From: Micromonospora andamanensis
GTDB lineage: Bacteria > Actinomycetota > Actinomycetes > Mycobacteriales > Micromonosporaceae
NCBI RefSeq assembly: GCF_016863495.1
Contig: NZ_BOOZ01000023.1
Span: 62,001 to 126,000 of the forward strand
Direction of reading: 5' to 3'
Length of the DNA stretch: 64,000 nucleotides
This document shows, in pieces, positions 39,977-48,144 of the stretch. Below the pieces are notes generated by a model. It was not told the origin of the DNA. It saw only the letters and a list, made by a program, of their open reading frames with translations, and did no database searches. The position numbers and the translations under genes were made by a program. Each line of letters starts with the position of its first letter. The stretch's first letter is position 1.

Positions 39977-41392
39977 ATGGAGGCACAACCGCGACCTGGT
40001 GGTGATCGCGTGGACGACGCAGGACCTCGACCTCGACCCCGGACGGCCGCCGCGCCCGGACCCGAACCGGATCCGATCGACTTCACCGGCGGGACCGACG
40101 GCCGGGGACTGTTCCTGAATGGCGAGTTCGTCCCCTGGTACGACGACGACCTGCCCTCCGCCAGCGAGCCGCTGAGCGACGAGGAACTCGCCGGCCCTCC
40201 GGATCGGATCCCCTGGTGGATCAGCCGCGGCGAGCAGATCGACGCGACCGCGCTGGAAAACCAGCAGACCCTGCGGGAGCGGTTCAGGCGGCTCGGTGGG
40301 CCGGCAGGCTACGACACGTTCTGGGGTTTCGTGGACACCGAACCGGTGTCGGTGCTGCCGACGGTCCGGACCGCGATCCTGCTCCGGCAGGCCGCTGCCG
40401 CCCAGCCACTCGACGGACCACGCCCACGTCCGCTCATGGTCGGCGTCGTCGTGGCCGCCGCAGCCGCTTTCGGCATCGTCGGTGGCCCCTCCGTCGCCGG
40501 GCTGGTGGCCGCCGCCACGACCCTGATCGTCGGGGTCATCCTCGCCACGCTCGTCCTGCACTTCGCCGTTGCCTCCCGCACCGCCGCCCTCGGCGCCACT
40601 GTCCCGACCGTGGCGTGTGTCGCGGCGTCGACCGCGCCCGCGGTTCACGGGACGCGGTGGTACGACCTCCTGGTCGGAGTCGCGTTCGCCGGTGCCGGTC
40701 TGGTCGCTGCCGCACTGTGGCCGTACGCGCGGGCCTGGCGCGCCGAGAGACTCCGGTGGAGCGAACCCGACCTGGCTCTGGTCGCCGCTCTGCTGGAGTT
40801 CGGAGAACGTGTCGAGTCGGATCCTCTGCCGGCTGACCGACGTCGCGCGGTGACGGAACTCGACCGAGCCGCGGAGCGGTTCGAGCTGGCGTGGCCGCGC
40901 GTCAACCGGACCGGCGTCGACATCACCGACCGGCAGTTGCGCGGGTGGGCTGGCCGGATCCGCGCGGAGACGCGGGAGTTGCAGCGCCTGTGCGCGTCCG
41001 GCACCCCGCAGAGGGTCGCCCTGCTCCTGTGCACCTACGAGCTGATCCAGGCGATCGTCAACCGTTATCCGCTCACCAGCCACGAGGAGGGGTGGATCCT
41101 CCATGGCAGCTGGCGTCGACCACCGACGTCTGCGCTCGGCCGGCTCTGGGCGCGCAGCAGACAATCCGCTCGGTACGTGCGCCAGTGCCTGCTCGCCGGC
41201 CTCATCGCGATCGCCGCTCTGCTGCTGCTGGCGGCCACGGTGTGGCCTGCGGTGCCGGCCTTCGTCGGCACGAACGTCTCCCCTGGACTCGGCTCGGCAC
41301 TGAGCTTCGACCCGACAGTGCGGCTGTTCGTCGCGGGGATCAGCCTGTCGTTGTTCCCGCTCGCCGGGCGCGCCTTCACCCGCCGACGTTGA
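39977..41392 (+). CDS. Hypothetical membrane protein
   Basis: 471 residues, ATG 39977 (GTG 40010 also possible). A disordered N-terminus and a cytoplasmic acidic region with WYDDDLPSASEPLSDEELAGPPDRIPWWISRG are followed by four membrane helices (about 150-250), a long soluble helical part (about 255-400, ELDRAAERFELAWPRVNRTGVD, LQRLCASGTPQRVALLLCTYELIQAIV), and two more helices at the C-terminus. I see no recognisable motif. The codon use fits the region, so it is a real gene. It stands between the ABC exporter and the UXS gene, with its own apparent region upstream and a family B palindrome downstream. Confidence 0.65.
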   Translation: MEAQPRPGGDRVDDAGPRPRPRTAAAPGPEPDPIDFTGGTDGRGLFLNGEFVPWYDDDLPSASEPLSDEELAGPPDRIPWWISRGEQIDATALENQQTLRERFRRLGGPAGYDTFWGFVDTEPVSVLPTVRTAILLRQAAAAQPLDGPRPRPLMVGVVVAAAAAFGIVGGPSVAGLVAAATTLIVGVILATLVLHFAVASRTAALGATVPTVACVAASTAPAVHGTRWYDLLVGVAFAGAGLVAAALWPYARAWRAERLRWSEPDLALVAALLEFGERVESDPLPADRRRAVTELDRAAERFELAWPRVNRTGVDITDRQLRGWAGRIRAETRELQRLCASGTPQRVALLLCTYELIQAIVNRYPLTSHEEGWILHGSWRRPPTSALGRLWARSRQSARYVRQCLLAGLIAIAALLLLAATVWPAVPAFVGTNVSPGLGSALSFDPTVRLFVAGISLSLFPLAGRAFTRRR

Positions 41393-41402
41393 CCGTTGCA
41401 CC

Positions 41403-41456
41403 AGATGCGGCATGTAGCGGTATCCCTACCGGGAGGTACCCCAACATGCCGCATCT
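41403..41456. repeat. Intergenic palindrome, family B
   Basis: AGATGCGGCATGT (41403-41415) and ACATGCCGCATCT (41444-41456) are perfect 13-base reverse complements; a GGTA/TACC pair lies inside. It follows the stop codon of the membrane-protein gene and precedes a same-strand gene. The GCGGCATGT core recurs at 8400-8443. Confidence 0.82.
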
Positions 41457-41500
41457 CGCTAGCTGCAGCCGAGGCCCCTGAACCGGGCAGACGGGTCACA

Positions 41501-42031
41501 ATGTTTCACGTGAATCATGAGCCGGGTGCGCAGATCCACCACACCGACCCGTTCGCCGCGCCGGCCGCGCAACGGTCGCCCGTACGCCGGCTGCGGGGTC
41601 GGCTCGCCGCGCCGGTGACACTCTGGACGGCACCCGGCCCGGCCGGGCTGACCGTGTCGTCGACAATCGTCGCCGAGGGCGATCCGGGGCGCCTGCTCGG
41701 ACTTGTCGACGCCGAGTCGGACCTGTGGGCGGCGGTTGAGGAGGCCGGCCGCTTCGCCGTGACGCCGCTGGGCCCACCACACCGGCAGCTCGCCGACCGG
41801 TTCGCCGGCCTGTTCCCGTCGCCGGGGGGCCTCTTCGCCACTGGTGCGTGGCTCGACACGCCCTACGGTCCGGTCCCGGACGACGCCGGCGGCTGGGCCG
41901 GCTGCCGCCTCGACGGTGCCCGGGACTACGGCTGGGGCCTGCTCGTGGAGGCGACGATCGAGCGGGTGGAACTGTCCGGCGAGGTCGAGCCGCTGCTGCA
42001 CCACCGGGGGCGTTACCGGGAGCTGGCGTGA
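41501..42031 (+). CDS. Flavin-reductase-like (FMN-binding split barrel) protein
   Basis: 176 residues from ATG 41501. Pattern of the flavin-reductase-like domain: LRGRLAAPVTLWTAPGPAGLTVSSTIVAEGDPGRLLGLVDAESDLWAAVEEAGRFAVTPLGPPHRQLADRFAG, with the TVSS and D/ES loops that contact FMN. It is likely a small NAD(P)H-using flavin reductase or an FMN-binding protein. No known partner oxygenase lies nearby. The first six codons (MFHVNH) are encoded by a parS-like site, so that part of the N-terminus may be shaped by DNA function rather than by protein function. Confidence 0.75.
   Translation: MFHVNHEPGAQIHHTDPFAAPAAQRSPVRRLRGRLAAPVTLWTAPGPAGLTVSSTIVAEGDPGRLLGLVDAESDLWAAVEEAGRFAVTPLGPPHRQLADRFAGLFPSPGGLFATGAWLDTPYGPVPDDAGGWAGCRLDGARDYGWGLLVEATIERVELSGEVEPLLHHRGRYRELA
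41502..41517. promoter_or_regulatory. parS-like ParB binding site
   Basis: TGTTTCACGTGAATCA matches the parS consensus TGTTTCACGTGAAACA at 15 of 16 positions. It overlaps the start of the flavin-reductase-like gene. By a simple uniform-base estimate a match this good is expected less than once in 100 windows of this size. I found no second copy in the window. Confidence 0.75.
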
Positions 42032-42077
42032 CCCGTCGCGACGGATCGACCTCGCACTCCTTATAGGCTGACCGGTC

Positions 42078-43052
42078 ATGAAGGTTGAGCAGCGCTTCGG
42101 TCCCGGTCACCGCGTCCTGGTCACCGGCGGTGCCGGTTTCGTTCCGTCGCACCTGGTGGATTCGCTTGTCGGACGCGGCTGCACCGTCGTCGCGCTCGAC
42201 AACTTCGTCACCGGGTCCAAGGAGAACGTCGCACACCTGCTCGACACACCGAACTTCACTCTGGTGGAGGCGGACGTCTCCGACGGGCTGCCGGCCCACC
42301 CCGCCCTTGCGGAGCGGTTCGACGCGATCCTGCACATGGCCTCACCGGCCAGCCCCACCGACTTCGAGAAGCTGCCGGTGGAGATCCTGCGGGTCGGCTC
42401 GGTGGCCACCCTGCACCTGCTGGAGCGGGCCGCCGCCGACGGCGCCCGGTTCCTGATGACGTCCACCTCTGAGGCGTACGGCGACCCGAAGGAGCACCCG
42501 CAGCGGGAGACCTACTGGGGCAACGTCAACCCGATCGGCATCCGTAGCGTCTACGACGAGGCCAAGCGCTTCTCGGAGGCCGCGACGATGGCGTACCGCC
42601 GCAGTCGCGGCGTGGACACCGCGATCGTGCGCATCTTCAACACGTACGGACCGAGGATGCGGCCGGACGACGGGCGGGCCATCCCGACCTTCATCTCCCA
42701 GGCGCTGCGTGGTGAGCCGATCACCGTGCACGGCACCGGCAACCAGACCCGCTCCATCTGTTACGTCGCCGACCTGGTCCGGGGCATCCTCCTGCTGCTG
42801 GACTCCACCGAGAGCGGGCCGGTGAACTGCGGCACCGAGCACGAGATGAGCATGCGGGAGCTGGCCGAGACGATCGTGTCGCTCTGCGGCAGCAGCTCCG
42901 AGGTGACATACGTCACGCGCAGTGCCGACGACCCGGAGATGCGCCGACCGGATCTCACCCTCGCCCGGGAAGCGCTCGGCTACGAGCCGACGGTAGCTCC
43001 CGAGGAGGGGCTCCGGCGCACCATCGAGCACTTCCGCCAGCGGCTCGGCTAG
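42078..43052 (+). CDS. UDP-glucuronate decarboxylase-like SDR (NAD-dependent epimerase/dehydratase)
   Basis: 324 residues. Extended SDR: N-terminal RVLVTGGAGFVPSHLVDSL, ILHMASPASPTDFEKLPVEIL, STSEAYGDPKEHPQRETYWGNVNPIGIRSVYDEAKRFSEA (Tyr 159, Lys 163), RIFNTYGPRMRPDDGRA. This block order and HPQxETYWGNVNP match UXS enzymes that turn UDP-glucuronate into UDP-xylose. One oddity: the last glycine of the GxxGxxG nucleotide motif is Pro 23 (GGAGFVP). Leaderless-type start with TAGGCT eight bases upstream. Probably feeds a pentose into surface glycans, in line with the LCP genes that follow. Confidence 0.85.
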   Translation: MKVEQRFGPGHRVLVTGGAGFVPSHLVDSLVGRGCTVVALDNFVTGSKENVAHLLDTPNFTLVEADVSDGLPAHPALAERFDAILHMASPASPTDFEKLPVEILRVGSVATLHLLERAAADGARFLMTSTSEAYGDPKEHPQRETYWGNVNPIGIRSVYDEAKRFSEAATMAYRRSRGVDTAIVRIFNTYGPRMRPDDGRAIPTFISQALRGEPITVHGTGNQTRSICYVADLVRGILLLLDSTESGPVNCGTEHEMSMRELAETIVSLCGSSSEVTYVTRSADDPEMRRPDLTLAREALGYEPTVAPEEGLRRTIEHFRQRLG

Positions 43053-43108
43053 CCGCCGCCGTCACCGCCTAGGGGCAATGGTGGCTCGCGCTGCGTACAT
43101 TGAGTTGC

Positions 43109-44332
43109 ATGTCAGCGACCATTCCCGCCGCGCTGCCGGCGCTTCGTCTGCACCGTGGCACCGGCCGGGCGGCCGTGCCGGGGCCGGGACGCGGGGGCCG
43201 AGCCGGCGAGCCGGCCGACACCCGGTGGTACCCGGCGTACGACGACGAGCCGAATCCGGCGGGCGGCCCGGGCGGACCGCGTGGACCGGTGGGTCCGGGT
43301 GGGCCCGGTGGCGGCCCACCGCCGCGGCGGCGTCCGCACTGGCGCCGTATCGCGCTGGTGGCGGGTGTGGCCGTGCTGGTGCTGGCGCTGGTCGGCGGCC
43401 TCGGTGCCTGGTTCTACGCCCGCAGCCTCGACAACAACATGGCCCGCACCGACCCGTTCTCGGAGATCACCGGCGGGCGGCCGGCCAAGGCGGTGAACGG
43501 CGCGCTGAACATCCTGCTGGTCGGCACCGACTCGCGGGATCCGGACGCGCCGATGGACCAGGCCGGCGAATGGCGGGCCGACACGATCATCGTCATGCAC
43601 ATCCCGGCCGACCACAAGCAGGCGTACCTCGTCTCCATCCCCCGGGATCTGTACGTGCCGATTCCGGAGAGCGCCGGCGCCGGGTGTGAGACGGGCCAAC
43701 GTCGCAAGATCAACGCTGCCTTCGCCTTCGGTGGGCTGCCACTTGCGGTACGCACCGTGGAGTGCTTCACCGACGTGCACATCGATCACGTGATGGCTAT
43801 CGACTTCGCCGGGTTCAAGCAGGTCACCGACGCCCTCGACGGGGTGGACCTGAAGGTGGAGCGGACCATCACCTCGATCCACAAGCCGTACCGGAAGTTC
43901 ACAAAGGGCACCAACCACATGAACGGCACCGAGGCGCTGGACTGGATCCGGCAGCGTAAGCAGTTCCCGGACGGTGACTTTGCCCGGATGCGCCACCAGC
44001 AGGATTTCCTGCGAGCGCTGATGGACAAGGCGGCCAGCACGGGCACGCTTACCAACCCGAAGAAGCTGAACGCCTTCCTCAGGTCGGTCACCGACGCGGT
44101 CACCGTCGACCAGGGCTTCTCGCTGACCGACATGGCCGTGCAGTTCCGCAACCTGCGAGGCGAGAATCTGACCTTCGTCACCAGCCCACACCTGGGCAGT
44201 CAGACCATCAACGGCGAGTCGGTGGTGGTCTCCGACCGGGAGAAGGCGCTGACCATGTACCGGGCGATGAGCGCGGACACGATGGCGGACTGGATGCAGG
44301 CGAACAAGCCGTCGACCACAGGTAACGGCTGA
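43109..44332 (+). CDS. LCP-family (LytR-CpsA-Psr) protein 1
   Basis: 407 residues from ATG 43109 (leaderless type: TACATT seven bases upstream). Cytoplasmic Gly/Pro-rich head, one membrane helix (RRIALVAGVAVLVLALVGGLGAWFYA), then an extracytoplasmic LCP domain: ALNILLVGTDSRD, ADTIIVMHIPADHKQAYLVSIPRDLYVPIP, KINAAFAFGGLPLAVRTVECFTDVHIDHVMAIDFAGF, and the C-terminal RQRKQFPDGDFARMRHQQDFLRALM. LCP enzymes transfer lipid-linked glycans (arabinogalactan, teichoic-type polymers) to peptidoglycan. Key Arg/Asp residues of the polyprenyl-phosphate pocket (RD in GTDSRD, RDLY, R-x-R) are present. First of three paralogues, each with its own transcription unit. Confidence 0.93.
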   Translation: MSATIPAALPALRLHRGTGRAAVPGPGRGGRAGEPADTRWYPAYDDEPNPAGGPGGPRGPVGPGGPGGGPPPRRRPHWRRIALVAGVAVLVLALVGGLGAWFYARSLDNNMARTDPFSEITGGRPAKAVNGALNILLVGTDSRDPDAPMDQAGEWRADTIIVMHIPADHKQAYLVSIPRDLYVPIPESAGAGCETGQRRKINAAFAFGGLPLAVRTVECFTDVHIDHVMAIDFAGFKQVTDALDGVDLKVERTITSIHKPYRKFTKGTNHMNGTEALDWIRQRKQFPDGDFARMRHQQDFLRALMDKAASTGTLTNPKKLNAFLRSVTDAVTVDQGFSLTDMAVQFRNLRGENLTFVTSPHLGSQTINGESVVVSDREKALTMYRAMSADTMADWMQANKPSTTGNG

Positions 44333-44354
44333 TCACAGCCGAACGACGGGGAAC

Positions 44355-44388
44355 GGCCGATCGTCTACTTTGTTCTGGACGATCGGCC
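44355..44388 (+). terminator. Terminator after LCP gene 1
   Basis: GGCCGATCGTC (44355-44365) and GACGATCGGCC (44378-44388) form a perfect 11-bp stem, followed by ATTT. Confidence 0.85.
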
Positions 44389-44505
44389 ATTTCAGCAGGA
44401 TGACGTGGCAGAGAACGTGAACCGGACACCATACGAACTCGCCACCACGGGAATGCGAACGTAAAGTGTTCCCGCCCCCTTCTGCGAACACGAGCTGGAG
44501 CACGC

Positions 44506-45693
44506 ATGCCGGTTCACAGCCCCTCCCTGCTTGAGCCGCCGCGCGCGTCCGCCGGCCCGCCCACCCAGAACAACGGCGGTTCCGGCAAGTCCGGCAAGAA
44601 GCGCAACCGACGCAAGGACCCGCTCTGGGCCCGGCTCACCGTGATCTTCGGTGCCGCGCTGATGATGACGAGCGGTGTGGCGATCGTCGGCAGCAAGGCG
44701 GTGATCAGTCAGGCCACCGGCAGCATCGCCCAGCGCAACCTGCTCGGCGACGCGGGTAAGACCTCCGCGGAGGGTGGCGCCGACCTCAAGGGCCCGATCG
44801 ACATGCTGCTGCTGGGCGTCGACGCCCGGGAGCGGTGGGCGGCCGACGACGTACGCGCGGACAGCATCATCGTGCTGCACATCCCGGCCACCCACGACCA
44901 GGCGTACCTGATCTCGATCCCCCGGGACACCGAGGCGCGTATCCCGGCCTTCGACAAGACCGGCTACCCGGGTGGGGTCGGCAAGATCAACTCCGCCTTC
45001 CAGGCGGGCGCGCAGAACGGTGGCGGCTGGGAGGGTGGCGCCCAACTGATGGCGCAGACCATCAAGGGCATGACCGGGGTCAGCTTCGACGGTGCGGCGA
45101 TCATCAACTTCGGCGGCTTCAAGAACGTGATCGATTCCCTGGGTTCGGTGCGGATCTGCCCGAAGCAGGACGTCAAGTCGATCCACATGTCGTACGTCGA
45201 CGGCAAGCCGATGTGGAACGCGGACGCCCGGAAGACCGGCAAGCCCCGTACCCCTGTGGTGCACAAGAAGGGCTGCCAGGAGATGGAGGGCTGGGCGGCC
45301 CTCGACTTCTCCCGCCAGCGGTACGGCCTCAAGAACAGCGACTACGACCGCCAGCAGAACCAGCAGCAGCTGATCAAGGCGATGGCCAAGAAGGCCACCC
45401 AGAACGGCAGCCTGACCAACCTGACGAAGCTCAACGAGTTGATCAAGGCGGCCGGCAAGGCGTTCATCCTGGACACCGGCGGGGTCTCGATCGAGGACTT
45501 CGTGTTCACCATGCGCGGGGTCACCGGGAACGAACTGATCATGCTGAAGACCAACGGCGGCACGTACAACGCCAAGGGCAACGGCAACGAGGCGCTCAGC
45601 GAGCAGACCCTCGACATGTTCCAGGCGGTCCGGAAGGACAAGCTCGGCGAGTTCGTCTTCTACAACCCCGAAGTGATCTCCTCACGGAAGTGA
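44506..45693 (+). CDS. LCP-family (LytR-CpsA-Psr) protein 2
   Basis: 395 residues, ATG 44506 with GGAG upstream. Basic head with KSGKKRNRRKDPLW, one membrane helix (LTVIFGAALMMTSGVAIVGS), and the LCP domain: DMLLLGVDARERWAADDVRADSIIVLHIPATHDQAYLISIPRDTEARIP, KINSAFQAGAQNGGGWEGGAQLMAQTIKGMTGVSFDGAAIINFGGF, LDFSRQRYGLKNSDYDRQQNQQQLIKAM. The catalytic-pocket Arg/Asp set is intact. The Gly-rich insertion near QAGAQNGGGWEGG is larger than in paralogue 1. Lies after a strong terminator, so it is separately transcribed; the 115-base gap holds its promoter. Confidence 0.93.
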   Translation: MPVHSPSLLEPPRASAGPPTQNNGGSGKSGKKRNRRKDPLWARLTVIFGAALMMTSGVAIVGSKAVISQATGSIAQRNLLGDAGKTSAEGGADLKGPIDMLLLGVDARERWAADDVRADSIIVLHIPATHDQAYLISIPRDTEARIPAFDKTGYPGGVGKINSAFQAGAQNGGGWEGGAQLMAQTIKGMTGVSFDGAAIINFGGFKNVIDSLGSVRICPKQDVKSIHMSYVDGKPMWNADARKTGKPRTPVVHKKGCQEMEGWAALDFSRQRYGLKNSDYDRQQNQQQLIKAMAKKATQNGSLTNLTKLNELIKAAGKAFILDTGGVSIEDFVFTMRGVTGNELIMLKTNGGTYNAKGNGNEALSEQTLDMFQAVRKDKLGEFVFYNPEVISSRK

Positions 45694-45776
45694 CGGGGCA
45701 GCGGGTCGCGGTAGCCGGAACTGCCATCACGCTTCGTACAACTTTCGTAACCTGATGTGAGTCGTATTCATGTCAG

Positions 45777-46832
45777 GTGCACGGGAGGGACGTCACGGCC
45801 AGGACGCGGCGTACGGGCGGAAAGCGGGCACCGGGCGGGAGCACCCGGAGACCGCGATGGCCGCGCGTACTGCTCGGCATCGGACTGACGGCGATGCTGC
45901 TGGCCACGCTCGCCGTGGTCGGCCTCCGGGTGCTCACCGACAGGTACGAACGCACGATGACCCGGGCGGAACTGCTCGACCCGAGCGCCCGGGTCGACCG
46001 CACCGACCTGGACGGCCCGCTCAACTACCTGCTCGTCGGCTCGGATCGGCGGCCCGGTGACGCCGGCACCGAGCAGCGCACCGACACCATCCTGATCGTG
46101 CACGTGCCGCCCGGGCTGCGCGAGGGCTATCTGGTCTCGGTGCCGCGCGACCTGCTGGTGACCATCCCGCCCGGCGGCGGCTACCCGGGCGGCGAAGACA
46201 AGATCAATACGGCGTACGAGTACGGTGGCGGCGGCCAGGCCGGCGCACACCTGCTCTCGGCCACCCTGGCCCGGCTCACCGGCATCCGCTTCGACGGTGC
46301 CGCCCTCGTCGACTTCGCCGGCCTCCGGAACGTGATCGACCTGCTCGGCGGCGTCGACATGTGCGTACGCACCGAGGTGCGGTCGATCCACACCGACCGG
46401 GTCTTCCATCCCGGCTGCCAGCGGATGGACGGCGCGCAGGCGCTGGACTACGTGCGCCAGCGCTACGACCTGCCCGGCGGCGACTACGACAGGCAGACCC
46501 ACCAGCAGCAGTTGCTGGGAGCCATGCTGGCGCAGGCAGGTGAAACCCGGCTGCGCACCGACCCGGTACGGCTGCACCGGCTGATCGGGGCCGTCGGCGA
46601 CTCGCTGACCGTCGACACCAACGGGGTGCCGGTGGAGGAACTGCTGCTCGCGCTGCACGGCCTGGCCACCGACGGGCTACGGGGAGTGCAGGTGCCGTCC
46701 TACCCCCAGATGATCGACCAGGTCTCCTACGTCCGGCTCGACACCGAAAGTGACGGGTTGTTCGCGGCGGTACGCGGCAGCCGGATGCCGGGCTGGGCCG
46801 GTGCCCATCCGCGCTGGGTGACCCGGTTGTAA
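45777..46832 (+). CDS. LCP-family (LytR-CpsA-Psr) protein 3
   Basis: 351 residues from GTG 45777. Arg-rich head (RTRRTGGKRAPGGSTRRPRW), membrane helix (VLLGIGLTAMLLATLAVVGLRVL), LCP domain: LNYLLVGSDRRPGDAGTEQRTDTILIVHVPPGLREGYLVSVPRDLLVTIPPGG, DKINTAYEYGGGGQAGAHLLSATLARLTGIRFDGAALVDFAGLRNVIDLLGGVDMCV, LDYVRQRYDLPGGDYDRQTHQQQLLGAML. More similar to paralogue 2 than to 1, including CHPGCQxMxG-type loop around Cys. TATTCA six bases before the GTG gives a possible leaderless start. Followed by a terminator. Probably part of the wall-glycan attachment set. Confidence 0.92.
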   Translation: MHGRDVTARTRRTGGKRAPGGSTRRPRWPRVLLGIGLTAMLLATLAVVGLRVLTDRYERTMTRAELLDPSARVDRTDLDGPLNYLLVGSDRRPGDAGTEQRTDTILIVHVPPGLREGYLVSVPRDLLVTIPPGGGYPGGEDKINTAYEYGGGGQAGAHLLSATLARLTGIRFDGAALVDFAGLRNVIDLLGGVDMCVRTEVRSIHTDRVFHPGCQRMDGAQALDYVRQRYDLPGGDYDRQTHQQQLLGAMLAQAGETRLRTDPVRLHRLIGAVGDSLTVDTNGVPVEELLLALHGLATDGLRGVQVPSYPQMIDQVSYVRLDTESDGLFAAVRGSRMPGWAGAHPRWVTRL

Positions 46833-46863
46833 GACCTGCCGGCAGCCGTCCCGGCGGGAGGTC
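46833..46863 (+). terminator. Terminator after LCP gene 3
   Basis: GACCTGCCGG and CCGGCGGGAGGTC pair to form a stem with one small irregularity, starting just after the stop codon. Confidence 0.6.
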
Positions 46864-46901
46864 TCGGGCAGCCGCGCGACGAGGTTCTAGGCTTGGTACC
46901 C

Positions 46902-47237
46902 GTGTTCGGACCTCAGATACCCACAGTGACCGTTTCCGAGATCAGCGACGAGACGTACCTGCTCGACGTCCGGGAGGACGACGAGTGGACCGCCGGTCAC
47001 GCCCCCGGCGCCCACCACCTGCCGATGATGGAACTACCCGCCCGCCTGGCCGAGGTGCCGACGGACCGGGACGTGGCGGTCATCTGCCGCTCCGGCGGTC
47101 GCTCCGCCCAGGTCGTCGCCTACCTGCTGCGCAACGGTTGGGAGCAGGTGAGCAATGTCGCCGGCGGGATGGGCGACTGGGCGGCGGCCGGCCGACAGGT
47201 GGTCGGCTCGGACGGGCAGCCCGGCCGGGTCCTGTAG
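46902..47237 (+). CDS. Single-domain rhodanese
   Basis: 111 residues from GTG 46902 (TAGGCT eight bases upstream). YLLDVREDDEWTAGHAPGAHHLPM and the active-site loop ICRSGGRSAQVV with catalytic Cys, then NVAGGMGDWAAAG, are typical of GlpE-like rhodaneses. The enzyme transfers sulfane sulfur between thiosulfate or persulfide and an acceptor. The six-residue loop CRSGGRS fits thiosulfate sulfurtransferases more than arsenate reductases. Cytoplasmic. Ten bases separate it from the glycerophosphodiesterase gene, so the two may be cotranscribed. Confidence 0.93.
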   Translation: MFGPQIPTVTVSEISDETYLLDVREDDEWTAGHAPGAHHLPMMELPARLAEVPTDRDVAVICRSGGRSAQVVAYLLRNGWEQVSNVAGGMGDWAAAGRQVVGSDGQPGRVL

Positions 47238-47247
47238 GCGGCGAGCG

Positions 47248-48039
47248 GTGGACGGCCCCCTCGTATTCGCCCACCGTGGCGCCTCGTACGACCTTCCGGA
47301 GCACACTCTCGCCGCCTACCTGCGCGCCCTCGACGAGGGCGCCGACGGGCTGGAGTGCGACGTCCGGCTGACCCGCGACGGGCATCTCGTCTGCGTACAC
47401 GATCGACGGCTGGACCGGACCAGCAACGGCCGCGGCCTGGTCAGCGCCCGTACGCTCGCCGAGTTGGAGCAGTTGGACTTCGGTTCCTGGCACCCGGGGG
47501 GTGTTCCGGCCAACGGCAACGAGGTGCTCGACGACTCGCACACCCGGCTGCTCACCCTCGAACGGCTGCTGGAGGCCGTGCTCGCCGCCGGTCGCTCCGT
47601 CCGGCTGCTGGTGGAGACCAAGCATCCGTCCCGCTACGGCGGCAACGTGGAGCGCCGCCTGGTCGCCCTGCTGCGCCGGTACGGCCTGGCCGAGCCCGGC
47701 CCGGACACCCCCGTACAGGTCACCGTGATGTCCTTCTCCCCGCTCGCGGTACGGCGGATCCGGATGCTGGCGCCCGCGCTGCCGACCGTGCTCCTGCTGG
47801 AGGTGCTGCCACGCTGGCTGCCCATGGGGCGGCTACCGTTCGGCGCCGGCATCGCCGGACCGGGGATCGCACTGGTCCGCGCCCGTCCCGCCCTGGTGCC
47901 GGCGCTGCGGGCGGCCGGCAACCAGGTCTACGTGTGGACCGTGAACGAGCCGGCCGACCTCGACCTGGTACTGGCGACGGGGGTGGACGGGGTGATCACC
48001 GACCGCCCGGCACACACGCTCGCCCGGTTGCACAGGTAG
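47248..48039 (+). CDS. Glycerophosphodiester phosphodiesterase
   Basis: 263 residues from GTG 47248. Catalytic set of the GDPD TIM barrel: VFAHRGASYDLPEHTLAAY (HRG and E/H), GADGLECDVRLTRDGHLVCVHDRRLDRTSNGRG (metal ligands and His), LLVETKHPSRY, and the C-terminal VYVWTVNEPADLDLVLATGVDGVITDRP. It hydrolyses glycerophosphodiesters to glycerol-3-phosphate and an alcohol. No signal peptide, so intracellular, recycling membrane lipid head groups. The ten-base gap to the rhodanese gene suggests an operon. Confidence 0.94.
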   Translation: MDGPLVFAHRGASYDLPEHTLAAYLRALDEGADGLECDVRLTRDGHLVCVHDRRLDRTSNGRGLVSARTLAELEQLDFGSWHPGGVPANGNEVLDDSHTRLLTLERLLEAVLAAGRSVRLLVETKHPSRYGGNVERRLVALLRRYGLAEPGPDTPVQVTVMSFSPLAVRRIRMLAPALPTVLLLEVLPRWLPMGRLPFGAGIAGPGIALVRARPALVPALRAAGNQVYVWTVNEPADLDLVLATGVDGVITDRPAHTLARLHR

Positions 48040-48144
48040 GACGACTGGTCACCGTCGGTGTCGGCGGTGCGGGTCGGGGACTTCGAGGCGGCCCTGGGCC
48101 ACTCGGGGGTGCCCGGAAACGCCGACGGCAGGCACACTCGGGTC

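Noticed and set aside
37886..41413. A 1175-codon open frame on the minus strand
   Set aside because: It runs antisense to the ABC ATPase, permease and a membrane-protein gene, has low-complexity His/Arg/Gly-rich product, and no ribosome site. Long antisense frames are a by-product of high GC.
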